NCBI GenBank assembly: GCA_029207755.1
Contig: JARCOQ010000007.1
Span: 38,893,656 to 38,957,655 of the forward strand
Source: Chamaea fasciata
Taxonomy: Eukaryota > Chordata > Aves > Passeriformes > Sylviidae
Length of the DNA: 64,000 nucleotides
Reading direction: 5' to 3'
Below are positions 52,301-64,000 of this stretch, piece after piece. The notes beneath the pieces are model-generated. The model ran no database searches. It was not told where the DNA came from and was given only the letters and a program-made list of their open reading frames with translations. Position 1 is the first letter of the stretch. Each line of letters starts with the position of its first letter. Position numbers and translations under genes: made by a program.

Positions 52301-55300
52301 TGCAATTACAAGAAATGGTGCAATTTGAAATGTGTATTTCAAAGCACAAGGTTGTAAAAACAGAAAGCTGTCAGGCAATCACATCTTTTGAGTCACAACA
52401 AGAATAAAAGAATAGCTATCAGGAAAAACTCTCACAGTTACTTGGATGCATTAAATGGTTCAGAATAACTGAGAACATTTCTTATTTCATGCTGGAAGAG
52501 TACAGTATACCTTATTAATCTGTCTTTTCCCACACAAGGGGTCAAACTGGTATACCAGCAGAGCTTCCTGCTGTGAATGTGTTTGCTCAGGTATAATGCA
52601 GGAGATATAATGCTGCTCCAGTACCAGCAACTGGTCTAGGTAAGATGTTATGACCAAAGGCACTTCACAAAGCTGAGGTGCCATTCAGCCTTTTAAAGAC
52701 ACTGTTAGCAGCTGGAGGATTACTCTGAAAGACTACTCTGTAAAAATTTTTTTGCACTGAGTACTGCCACAATTCACCTAAATTTGTTAACCTGTAGCCA
52801 AAGGCAGAGAAAAATCAAAACATGCTTTATGTGTACTTTTGGCTTCAAGGCAGAAATTATCTGCACATTCAGGATCTAGAAAATTGCACAAGATGAAAAC
52901 CCATGTAGTTTGATGGCTTCAATATGGCTTTGATATTTGTAGCAAGAATTCAAAAGAGGTTTTAAATATTCCCAGTAGGATATACATTTGAATACAGAGT
53001 ATTTGACATTGCTGCGTGCTCTGTGCTAAATTCATAAGGTCTACACTGTGAATAAGATAGAAATAAAATAAATTTGCTGTGCCATTATTCCTGATTCTGT
53101 GTGGGTAATGCTCTGAATATTAGTGAATGTCAGTCTTTTTCATCTGAAATTAAGCAAGGATTTTTTTGTTGTTTTGATTTTTTTTAATCTATTTTAAAAA
53201 CTTGAATAAGTAATGGGTCTGCAAATCAGAAAGACCTCTCGGTATTCAGTTGCTCTGCTCATATTGTGATTAAATAATATACAGACAGATGGAATCTGTG
53301 CCATTTGATTATTTTTCAGATTAGTGGAGTCCAAGCATGGCCATCACAAAAACCAGATCTTACTTGTTTTTCTTAATTTAATGTAAATGTGAAGAAGTTT
53401 GAAGATTTTAATTAAAAGAAGATAAATTTTCAGCTGTAATTCTTGGTTTAATTTTACTTTGGGTCTTTTTCTACACTGTCTATTAATAGCCACTCTATGA
53501 TTAATTTGCAGTAGGACCTAGAGCATGATATACAAAACCTGGGCAGTAAGGAAATTAAAGTTATGTGAACTGTAGAACTGAAATTTCTGCTCTGTGTAGT
53601 TATATCATTGTTTTCCTTTGATATGAGGACTTCTGGCTATGTTGAATATTTATGCACCAGTGTTTCCTAGCAAAACTATCAGAGGTGATGTGAGGTCATT
53701 TTACAGTATTGTTCTCAAGATCAACATTTGGAGCAGAGTACAGGACTGCACCAATTGTCAGTGTGGTAATATGCTGGGAGCAATCAAATTCCTCTGAAAT
53801 GAGAGTAACCGTCAGTGCTGATTAGCAGAGGTGTGAAATAATGATGCCTTTTTAATCAAGAGGACTCTCTAGGAGCCAAGCTTATGCACATATTTTATAG
53901 TATTTACATTGTGTTTAATTGGGACACCTCTGAGGCTTCTCACAGGATAACTGGGACAGTCGGAATGGGCTCTGGTGGCTGATTAACTCTCAGTTAGAGG
54001 TAATTATAAGAGTAAGACCCAAGTGTTCAAATAAGCACTGCACCACACTGTGCTGTGATGCACTTTGCCACGCGCCTCTCACTGTGCCCTCATAACGCAC
54101 TGCATGTTCCTCAGTCAACAATGTTGGACTGAAAGCTGAGGGAGCTTTACTGCCCTGGCTGCAGCTGCCAAGTCTCCTGATGTTTTAAGTGGAGTGGTAA
54201 AGGGTGAAAGTATTTCATCTTCTTGAAACATCATACCCCTTCAGAAAGACATTTTGTTTGTTTAAAGCCTTTATTTTTCCCTCAGAGTCCGAATTGGTGC
54301 TGTGTTAAATGTTGGTCGTGGGCTATTGGCTGTCGACGGGAGGCTTTGCTGATCAAGGAAAATCAGGACCAGAGCAGCCAGGGTGCTGGATGGAAATGGG
54401 AGATAGCAGAAGATGCAAGCAGCTAACAGAAAATGGGAGTGGGTTTGTGAAATCAGAAATCTGCAACCATGTGTGGGCAAAGCAGCAGATGGGGAGAGAG
54501 CAGTACAGCAGATGTGTTCACACTAAGCTGGGAGGCGGCCACAAAACATACCTAGGGGTTGTGACTGGGGGAGAAAATCAGAGCTGGTAAAGTGACCCAG
54601 GGAAGGGGTCCTTGTTTTAAGGACTGGGGCTTTCCATCACAAAAGACTGAAATAGGAAAGGACTTGGGGAATAGATGAAAGATGTCTTAGTAAGAAGGGT
54701 GGGCAGCTCTTGGGAGAGCCAGAAATTGGATTTGGGAGGGTTGAAGTGCTTTTGGGAAGTCTGAGGAGCTCTGGGTGAGCTGGGAGGCACTGAAGATATT
54801 TGTGGCTGTGGAATAGCTTGGTAAGAAGGTAAGAGAGTCCAGAGAGAAATCACTGGGAAAAGGGAAATTCAAACATCTGGATTTAGGAGTCACACAGGTA
54901 CCTGAAGAATCACCATAGGACACTCACCTAGCAATGTATCTGTGAGTGAAATCCCTCTCCTCATAAAGAGCTGGAACTTGTTCCTTTACTTCTTTCATTT
55001 AACACACACCTGAATTTCTATTAACATGTGGTAGGGAGAAAGAAGGTTAAGGTAGACAAAAGATGGAGGGTATAATTCTGCCATGCTAACAACAAAATAG
55101 TCACTTAGAAGAGTTTTTAACAGGAGACTTAAAAGTATTTTTAATTGGCTAAAATAATTCAGAGAAGTAGAGTTTGAGCTGCCAAAAATGCAGGGAAAAC
55201 AGTAAGGAACATGAATGATACAAAGTCCCTCTATCTATTTCAGTGGCAAAAGTACTCCTACACAGCTCACTGGCATGTCTGGTAGAAACATAAAATGTTA

Positions 55301-56655
55301 GACAAAATATGTGTGCCAAAACTGCAGGAGGCAAGATGAACCTCTGCAATCAGCAGAACGGAGAACTGTTCAATGTACTTACCCCAAAATAGAAAGTCTT
55401 CCTGGAACCTGACATGAAGAAGTCCTGCTATACCACTGCACTGCTGTCTTCATAAAAAGCAACGAGAATGGTAACAATTTACCACACAAAAGGGAATGAG
55501 AAGCAGATTTCCTGTGGGGTAAGGCTATTTATTTGTGTTATATACAGAATTAATATTAGAAATGTCAACTAATTACCTTTGGCGTCATCTGCTTATACAT
55601 ATGTTAAACCTATGGTTTTTATTTCTAGATATTAATTTCTATATTTGCAAAACATTTGTGTCTCAATTCCTCAAAGTTTTCGTTTATAGATGAGTCAGTT
55701 CTCCATTTTAAACTGGCTTTTTTTTTTCTTGTGGTTTCCTTTGTCTGTTTTTCAAGGTTTCTCAGTGTTTTGTATATTTTGATCCTAATTAGACATTAAT
55801 ATTCCAAAGTAATATGTACTCCTTGACCTTGGAGAGTAGTGATAATGTCAGTTACTGTCAGTCCTGTAAGTCAGATTCCTCTGTGTCTTGGACCTAGCCA
55901 TGTTCCCTATTATTTCTTAAATTTTGAAATATTTTATATTGGAATAACACTGAATTCCTTGAGGCCTAATCTGTTTCTGTCTATCTCTTCATTCTTACAA
56001 TTGTGTAGAGTGTTGTGCAGAGAATATTTCTATACAGTTTTTAACTGATGTGCTCTCCTGACCTCCAGTCATCTCAGAAGATAGGGAGGCTAACTGCTGA
56101 GCTGCTGGCCTGACAGGGAGGTCAGGCTGAAGCACAAACCCTCACTTAGATATTACAGATATGGACTAAGTATATAACCAGTACAAATGAGCAGAAGCAC
56201 AAGAACGGGTGCGTGTCCTTGCTGCTTCTTTTTTTTTCCCTTGAAAGACTGTTATCCCCAGTCTGTTGTTTATTGCCATTGTATGTGGTTTTATGTTCTG
56301 TACCCTGTTTAATAGACAAGTGAGCAACAGATGATGCAGAAACCAAAGCAGTAAATACATGTCCTCTAAATTTCTGAGGCTTCAGCAAGGTGTCCCAGAC
56401 TGCAACAGTAGCCCTAAATGAGAAGGACAGTGGAGTAGTGAGGTTGGGAAAGATAAAAAGGAAAGTGGAACCAAACCTCAGTTCAGTTTTTTTATTCTGT
56501 TATTCAACAAGAACTGTTTGTAGTTAAAACATAACAACAAAAAATTCTTACTGGAACTGGCTAAATAACACAGCTTAGTTCTATTTTCAAATGACAAGAT
56601 GGAGAGTCCCCTCATACTGTTCACATCTCCACTGTTCCATGAAATAGCTTCTGAG
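46319..56655. other. Non-coding sequence, no firm feature
   Basis: About 10 kb without a gene or transposon I can name. The open stretch 47075-47389 (104 codons) and those at 49418-49738 and 51801-52115 have no domain or conserved signature and are probably chance. A 14-A run lies at 47965-47978. From about 53790 to 54560 the sequence is repeat-free and has more CpG than the surroundings. Confidence 0.5.
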
Positions 56656-56972
56656 CTCTCTCCTCTCCTCTCCTCTCCTCTCCTCTCCTCTCCTCTCCTC
56701 TCCTCTCCTCTCCTCTCCTCTCCTCTCCTCTCCTCTCCTCTCCTCTCCTCTCCTCTCCTCTCCTCTCCTCTCCTCTCCTCTCCTCTCCTCTCCTCTCCTC
56801 TCCTCTCCTCTCCTCTCCTCTCCTCTCCTCTCCTCTCCTCTCCTCTCCTCTCCTCTCCTCTCCTCTCCTCTCCTCTCCTCTCCTCTCCTCTCCTCTCCTC
56901 TCCTCTCCTCTCCTCTCCTCTCCTCTCCTCTCCTCTCCTCTCCTCTCCTCTCCTCTCCTCTCCTCTCCTCTC
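56656..56972. repeat. (TCCTC)62 perfect pentanucleotide array
   Basis: Positions 56661-56970 are exactly 62 uninterrupted TCCTC units (310 bp), with partial units to 56656 and 56972. All pyrimidine on + and all purine (GAGGA) on -. Such mirror-symmetric homopurine/homopyrimidine DNA can form intramolecular triplex (H-DNA). With a 5-bp unit every frame is open on both strands, giving spurious LLSSP-type (+) and EERRG-type (-) pentapeptide polymers up to 186 codons; these are not genes. Perfect purity implies recent expansion or an assembly-filled tract. Confidence 0.99.
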
Positions 56973-59900
56973 TTCACAGCCAGGCAGATTTACCTTGGCC
57001 ATGCACTCTGTTTTTAAACAGGTTCCCCTCCAGCCCATTGTTGGTCTGAAAACAAATGTTTGTTGAGGTAAAAATAAGAAAGGTGCTTGTTACTGTGTCA
57101 TACATTACCCTTTCTTTTTCAATCCTGTTTTTGGTCAAACTGAGCACTAAACAAAAACCTGTTTTGAATTCTTTGGCTGTATTTTAGCTCATGTCTGTAG
57201 CACGGCTAATGCATAGGTGACCCAGATTTTCATAGGTATTCAGCCAACTTGGATTCTGTGATGGCACCACTGCCTTGCCTCTGGGAAGTAAACAAATTCA
57301 GGCACCCTGAGTTACACAGAGCTGTGACAGACCCACCTTGGCTTTCTGAAGACCTGTTCTTGGAACAAATGGCTTTCTTTAAAAGCATTCTTAAGGTTTA
57401 ATTTTGAAAGTGTAACCTATTGTCTTTGTGTATTTAATGTTTAATTTTGCTAAGCAGAATTTTAGCCTTCGTTTTTCTGTGTTTATTTAGTAATGCCTAT
57501 GAGATCAGTATCTCAACAGGAAAAATCAATAGCACTTCACTATAGACATGTAAAGACCAGATAATGCCTCACAGTCGTTTCACACTAAACCAAAACATCT
57601 CTGAAATGCACCTTTTCCTCTAATACAATGCTTTCCAGCCTTTTTTAATAACAGTATTTTCTGTACTGGGAATGTTGTAGCAAACATTTTAGGATCAATT
57701 TAGTGGATGAAAAATAACAACAATTTTTCTATGTCAAAACATTTTGAAAAATGTGAAGGACTACAGAGCAAGGGCTGTTTTATGTCTAACCAAGCCTGAA
57801 TTTTAAACCCCCCTTTCTGTTGTATTGACATTTAAAATGGGCTAGAAATAGAACTGAGGGGAAAAAACCAAACCACACAACAAAAAACTCTTCCATAATG
57901 CAAGCCCTATCAGAGAGATACTGCATTGCAATCTTGTGATAAAGACAGTTTGGTCTGAGGGTTTGCTGAGGTACTGGAACCATTTGGAAAAGTTATTCTT
58001 TATTTTGAGCAATCTGAATTTTTTTTTAAATCTGGGCTAAAGTTAGTATTTCATGAAAAAAAATCTCAAGTGATTGTTTAGAAGGCAAAACTTCCCAAAG
58101 CGGACAAAAAAATTGCTCCTTAGGAACAATGTGTTTGCCTATATCTAATGAAAGAAATATGTGAAAAACTCTGCAAAACAAAAGAATACTTAGTACCCCC
58201 TGCAGAGGCTTTAATATCACTTGCACAACTGAATGTGATCTTTATTTCACTTGAACTATCCTGTTATTACTGTCTTTGCTCATAGAACTATGTTGTCTGA
58301 AAATTTTTCAGATTTCTAAAAAAAAACAAGTGATGACTATAATTTTATTTCCAGTGCCATGTTTCCTTTCTGCTGTGCCTTGTGGAATAGCAGTAGGACA
58401 GTGTTTCCTGCCATTGCTTGGATCTGAGTGTCAGCCACCCATGCAGTCTCTGCAGCTGTGCAGAGCCCCATTGCTCAGTAGTGTTCACTTTCATAATCTG
58501 ATTTAACGTGTAAATTTGGATGCAACAAAAGCTTGTTCACTTACTGTACTTGGAATTGTACATATCTATTATCTGAAGGGATTTATTGCTTGAATTGCCA
58601 TCATCTTGAGCTATTCAGTAGGTCTGAGATACAGACAGATTTTCCTGAGGGAGATGAAAAACAGATATCTGATATAAAAGCAACCCACTGCTGAATTGTT
58701 CATCTTTGCTTCAACACACAGGATAACAGAGCCTTTCAAAGAAAAAAACAGACAGAATTTGGAGTGCTGAGCACTTTATTTTCACTATCCTTAAGTTCGA
58801 AAATAGTATAATAAGGGAAAGATTCTATTACCTCATTTTCTCTTTGCAATTCCTGGTATGTAATTTTCTTGTAGGTAATTTTTTCTTTCTGGGAATAATT
58901 AGAAAGAAAATTAGCTTTGGTCTGTGAAAATGCATTTTTCTTTGCATTGAGAGAGTCGTTCAAGACTATGAAGAGTCAGAAAGACCTTTCCTTTTAAAGT
59001 ATGGGAGAAAAGGAAACAACACTGGAAGTCTGAGAGCTGCTCCTTCCTGCAAGCTCTTTCTTTTACTTTGCCATGTTGTGCAATCTGAGATCTTGGCTAG
59101 CACCTTCATTTCTGCTCTCTCCCTAGATCCACACATCTCTTCTCTGTATACAAAAAAAAAATGCAAATGGTTTATTATCATTATTTTGCACAATTCAAAT
59201 ATTCAAGATGAGACTGAGCTCCCAGCTTAGCACCACTTCTGCACACTCTTAAAAGATGGTCTGTGGTCAGAAACAAGATCATGAGTTAGCCTCAGTTCTA
59301 GTAATTATTGACCTGACCTAATGCTATTAAGTCAATGGGAACCTCTAATGAGTTTCAAAGGACTTTGGGTCAGGATTTTTGTGTGTTGTAAATCCAATGA
59401 TGCATTAAGACACCCCTTAATTTTTGCTTTAAAACACTGACATTTGGAAAGGTCAGTCTGAAAGAATCTTTGAACTCATGATTAAGAGTAAGCAGAGCTA
59501 AAATAATAAATTATTATCTCACAAGGATCTTGCTGTATGCTTCAACATATTCAAAGTAAGATATTTACATTCTTCAAGGATGGAAAATGGAGAAATAAAA
59601 TACCTCATATTGCTTATGTTATATCTCTATGAATGTTTCCAGAGTGTTCTTACAGTTGTTGAGTTTTCCAAGTACAGTGCTTTGATAGCTTTTAACCTCA
59701 GTGATTGGGAAAGAATGATTCAGTCCTTCAGCTGGTACTTTGCTCTGACACATTTAAGGAGTTAGCACAGCCAAGAAAATTAGAAAACAAAATAGCTCAA
59801 TTAGAACACCAGGCAAAGACACAGCAGCTCTCACTACCTGTGATAAGATTTTCTAACATTTAAAATTCACTACTGCAGTTGCTGTTCAGTCAAGACCTTC

Positions 59901-60302
59901 CATTTAAAGTTTCAGCACTTAGTACACTAATGTGCTATGTTTAATTCTGTAAACTCCAGAAATATGCTGATTTTGTTGCTGTTGTTGTGATACTGGGACA
60001 TGCAGTTACTGTGCTCTGAGCTAGACAGCATGTAAAAGCATGCTCAGCTGGGTGAAAAAACCAGTTTGTCTTAGGTCAGTAAAAGGCACAAGAAAAGTGA
60101 TAAAATTCAGTCCCTGGAGAAATCCAAAAACTCCTGAGTGTTTGTACTGAATTAAGTTGTCTTTCTCATATAAATAAACAATAAAAGGTGATAGACTCCA
60201 CATCTGTGAACATTACTGTCCAAGACAAACCAGATAAACCTAAACCCATGTTTTACCATACAAAGGAGAGTAAAATGACAAGTTTTTACAACTTGCACAT
60301 GA
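56973..60302. other. Non-coding sequence, no feature recognised
   Basis: AT-rich single-copy-looking DNA between the pentanucleotide array and a CR1 tail. No repeat family or coding exon identified. Confidence 0.6.
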
Positions 60303-60392
60303 TGTGATTCTTGAGCTGTCCCGCTCAGGGCCAAGAGTTGGGCTTGTTGGTACTTTTGCATCCCTTCCAATTCAGGATTATGTGATTCCAGT
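60303..60392 (+). mobile_element. CR1 LINE 3'-end fragment (sense)
   Basis: About 90 bp matching the last part of CR1: CTCAGGGCCAAGAGTTGGGC, a block corresponding to the usual GATGATCTT, then CATCCCTTCCAATTCAGGAT and the tail TATGTGATTCC. The left edge is approximate and only 3' untranslated sequence remains. Confidence 0.82.
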
Positions 60393-60594
60393 TTATACTC
60401 ATTAGTTACTCCTTCAATTCCCTCTGTAACCAGAGTGAGTTTGCTGTTAGGGACAACACTTAAGTCTCACCTTCAGCCTCATGCCTGAAGAATGGCTGGA
60501 AGTGAAAGTATAATGAAGGCATGAAAGTGGACTTGAGCTTTTTGGGTAGCCACTAAAACCATATTTAATTAACTTTTAACTTTCTGTAACTTAG

Positions 60595-61185
60595 TGTCCT
60601 GGTTTCAGCTGGGATAAAGCTCGTTTTCTTTTTAGTAGTTAGTACTGTGCTGTGGCTTGGATTCAGTATGAGAATAATGTTGGTAACACACTGAATTGGT
60701 TATTGCTAAGCAGCCTTTACCCTCTGTCAAGGACTTTTCAGTGCCTCATGCTCTGCCAGTGATGAAGTACACAAAAAGCTGGGAGGGAGCCTGGCTAGGA
60801 CAGGTGACCAAAATGGCCAAAACAATGCTCCATACCACAGAACATCATGCCCAGAATATAAACTGGGGGGAGTTAGCCAGGAGCAGGCTGGTGATTGTGG
60901 TTCAGGGACAGGCTGGTCGTCAGTCAGCAGGTGGTGAACTGTTGTATTGTGCATCACTTGTTCTTTGGTTTTATCTCCCTCTCTCCCTCTCATTTTTATT
61001 ACAATTATTGTTATGTCAATTTCAGTTATAAAACTGTTCTTATCCCAATCCATTTATTCTATTTTCTTTTCTTTCCTGATTCTCCTACCCATCTCCTTGG
61101 TGGGAGTTGGCAGGGAAAGGGGAGCGAGTGGGCAGCTGCAAGGTACTTCGGGTACTTATTTGCCAGTTGAAATTGTACCGTGACA
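60595..61185 (+). mobile_element. ERVL-type solo LTR, second copy
   Basis: A 591 bp LTR with proper TG (60595) and CA (61185) ends, the same family, orientation and length as 45723-46313. A TATAAA box lies at 60857-60862 after TCATGCCCAGAA; the canonical AATAAA is not evident, though the T-rich region ATTTTTATTACAATTATTG sits where it would be expected. The flanks CTTAG and CCATG do not form a target duplication, so it has decayed, or one end was rearranged. Open stretches of 108-111 codons on both strands lie inside the LTR and are not genes. Confidence 0.9.
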
Positions 61186-64000
61186 CCATGACACAGCTGA
61201 ATTGAACCATAACAATTGCCTATATCATTGTAGAAAGGGTGACCTTCTAGAGCAATAAACTGGATGCATTCCTGCAAGTAAGCTCTACCTGGTAATGAGC
61301 ATGGCCTCTCAGTCAGGCTGAAGATTGCTGCGTTGCTGTGGGAACAGTGGATTACCACTGCTGGCTCTGGGAGGAGCGATTACCCAAAATATGTGACAAG
61401 GTTGTAAACAGCTGAGATGTGTATTTTTCATGGAGCTGCAAGAACCAGTTCAAGGACTGATGATGCCAAATGCTGCATATGTGAAAGAAAATTTCCTTTT
61501 TCAGATGCAATCCAGTGACTTTTGACAAGTGACAACAAGGGTGTGATATAGAAAGTGTTCTGACACACTCTTACCAGTTACATTCCAAAAAATTGTTGTG
61601 GTGAAGGAGAAACTATTACAAAGTTGGAGCAGACTTTCTAATAGTTAAAATGGTACAGAGTCAGAAAATAATGAACAATGTGTGTGCTGACTCATAATAT
61701 CATGCTAATAATATCATGAAAAATGAAATGAAAGAGAAAATGAAAATTCTGAAGGTTTGTTTGCTGCTTTATCCAAGTATAACTTTCTTCCTGAGAATGC
61801 TGTAAAGTTCTTGCCACAGGGAAGTAACTGGAAGTCAAGGTATAGAAGATGGAATATCCTGCCATCAAATGAAATTTGAAATCTTAAGCAACTGCATGAT
61901 GAAAATAAATGTTTAAAATCATCAAAGACAAAAATATTAAATAAGAGAGGGTAAAACTTATGGAATCTCAGAATAGAAATAACTACACAGAGATGCCCAA
62001 AAATGAAAAAATGCAAACACAGATGCAAGAAAACTGATAAATATCAATTGGATCTCAGAGTGAATTGCACCTATGTCTGGGTACAGCATTGCAGAATTAT
62101 TCACCTGTTCTAAAGTTCATTTTCTGCTGTTCCCTTTCATCTAAGCCCTGTTAATCCCTCATTTATCATCAGAGGTTGTATCTGACAAAGGAGCTTTCTG
62201 TTTAAGGACGTGCTGCATCTTATGCTAAAAAGTCTTGAATTGGTCCCTGTAGACCACTGGAAAATTTGTCTATCAGCTACTGAGTACACTTCTACTTATT
62301 TTCTTTAATACTTCTTGGAACATCTATGTTCACCATAACTGATGGTCCCTGGCATATCTCTTCTGAAGTTAGCACAGTCAGATGAGATATTTAATAGGGG
62401 AAAAAAAAGTGTCTCTTTGGATCTTCCCTAGCTTATGGCTCATGAGAGCCATATTCACCTTATTCACTGACCTATATGTTATAAGAACCAAATTCAGAAC
62501 TATAACTTTTGATAGTGTAAAAATGCATTTTGGTACAGCTGGTCCAGACAAACTTGGCATCTAGTGAGAATTTTTATTATGGAGACAGCATCACTTGTCA
62601 TCAATGTAACTGAGAAAAGTGTCAGCCTTTACCTCTTAACCAGTGCAATAGTAAAATTAAATATTTACCATAAAGGCTAATTCAAGTAAAAAAAAATCTG
62701 ACTCACTGCTTTTTTTTTGCCCTACTGCTATTGTAATTCAGTTGGTCTATCAAGTATGTTGATGGTTTTGAAACACTAGGAGGGAGGTAGCTCATGACAA
62801 CTGTACCTTTGTCAGATAAAACCCTTAGATAAAACTCCAGCTTCAGTGAGCACAGGATGGATCACAGATGCCTTATGGAAATGCTCAAAAACAGACAGTG
62901 AGGCTCTGTCCTGTCAGATGATCATCTCTCCTGTGAGCAACCTAACATTCACCTCGGGCAGGCAGCTGGGTGCTCGCATGTGTCACATTTCACCAACAGG
63001 TGCCCATCACTTGTCAAACACCTCATCCAGTTGCTCTTGCCTGTGACGCTGATGTGACAATGGTACTGGATGATCAGGAAGCAAACAAGCATCTGGTCAG
63101 ATGAGATGTCTTCCAGTGCCAGAATAAATCCATATTTTGGTGTAATACAGGAAAGCTTCAAGTCAAAGGAGAGAATAGGCACATACCATCATTCTATTTA
63201 CATTACTGATCCTATTTCATACAACCTGTGCGTAAGATCATAGTCTCTGAGAGCCTAAACCAATGAAACCCCCCACACTTCCAACAGCAGTTTACATCTA
63301 ATCTCTCTTCACTAACCAGTTCAGGTTGGTGTGGGTTGAGTTGGATTCATGAAGTTAAATAGCAGGGAACTTGCTTTTGACGTACAGTTATGATCTTAGA
63401 ATCTGTCAGGCAAATGTAATTCATTGGTTCCCACCAAAGCTAGCACAGCAAGACCTGGAAGCATGATTGAGACCATTATCTCTTGTTCTGTTGAATGAAA
63501 AACAATGCTGTCCAACCTAAACCATGTCTATTCTGCTCAGAGCCAGCATTGTTACCCAAATATCTACCTGTCCAGCTGGGCACAGCACCTAGTCCTAGAG
63601 TGTTGTGACTGTAACTCAGTCATATAGAACCTGGGCATAGGTGACTTCACCTTTTCTGTTTACATAAATCTGTGGGCATTTCTAATGGGTTTATGCTCCA
63701 CCTGGTCTGTAAACTAAGTCACACAAGGCCAAGCAAGTTGTCATGACATCAGGCTATATTTGATCACACAACCTACGAGGGGATTAGACAGACTTTAATT
63801 TTAAAAGTCTTGGCAGAGTCCAGTAAAACATCTAAATGGTTAAAATGTATTCATTGTTTAAATCCTTTGAAAGGGAACATTTACAGTCTGCACAAAAAGC
63901 CAATTAAAGGATAAAACAAACCCAAAAGTCAAAATTAGGATGATAGTGAAATTATCTTTCTAGTTCAGAAAAGCAGCTCAGTGTTTTGAGGACTGTCACA
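61186..64000. other. Non-coding sequence, no firm feature
   Basis: No gene recognised. At 61200-61380 an AGAGCAATAAAC string and following GC-richer bases could be the R-U5 remnant of another LTR, but ends are undefined. The rest is single-copy-looking DNA. Confidence 0.5.

Noticed and set aside
56478..57066. Long open frames on both strands (up to 186 codons) with pentapeptide repeats
   Set aside because: They are created by the TCCTC/GAGGA pentanucleotide array, which is open in every frame; flanking residues show no domain.
60696..61053. Open frames of 111 (+) and 108 (-) codons
   Set aside because: They lie wholly inside the solo LTR, overlap each other and show no known domain.
45723..61185. 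The two ERVL-type LTRs as the ends of one 15 kb provirus
   Set aside because: The first LTR has its own matched GATGC duplication on both sides, the copies are considerably diverged, and no gag, pol or env remnants are visible in between; a CR1 tail and unrelated sequence fill the interval.
1..64000. CRISPR arrays, prokaryotic operons, rRNA or tRNA genes
   Set aside because: No spaced direct repeats, no dense coding, and no recognisable RNA gene cores; the repeat content is that of a bird nuclear genome.

Overview
This 64 kb window looks like non-coding vertebrate nuclear DNA, most probably from a bird. It is AT-rich and CpG-poor, has no long open reading frame apart from artefacts, and its recognisable repeats are the typical avian set: CR1 LINE 3' ends finishing in ATTCTRTG-type octamers, an ERVL-type LTR family that is common in birds, and one ERVK-type LTR. 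I could not identify any protein-coding gene, rRNA, tRNA, CRISPR array or bacterial-style operon. Whether the window is intergenic or part of a long intron cannot be decided from the sequence alone.

Layout. Positions 1-2 kb hold a large, nearly perfect inverted repeat: arms of about 215 bp at 521-735 and 1708-1921, with a 972 bp spacer. An antisense ERVK-like solo LTR with a 6-bp target duplication follows at 3136-3632. From 3.6 to 17 kb there is mostly unannotatable single-copy sequence with a (TA)24 microsatellite at 7962 and a 35-T tract at 10984. CR1 tails lie at 17.25-17.4 kb (+), 18.03-18.18 kb (-), 28.07-28.53 kb (+) and 60.30-60.39 kb (+). A longer CR1 fragment at 43.12-44.07 kb (-) keeps recognisable but broken reverse-transcriptase ORF remnants. 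Two same-family ERVL-type solo LTRs, each exactly 591 bp and both on +, lie at 45723-46313 (with GATGC target duplications) and 60595-61185. Two related homopyrimidine pentanucleotide arrays occur: (TTCTC)11 at 38624 and a striking uninterrupted (TCCTC)62 at 56661-56970.

No group of genes working together is visible. The observations most worth following up are the recent inverted duplication at 0.5-1.9 kb, whose outer 184 bp are identical between arms, and the 310 bp perfect pentanucleotide array. A few short open stretches next to splice-acceptor-like tracts (27.76, 34.76-35.09 and 42.2 kb) are listed as weak exon or pseudogene candidates. I found no convincing evidence of a new biological system.
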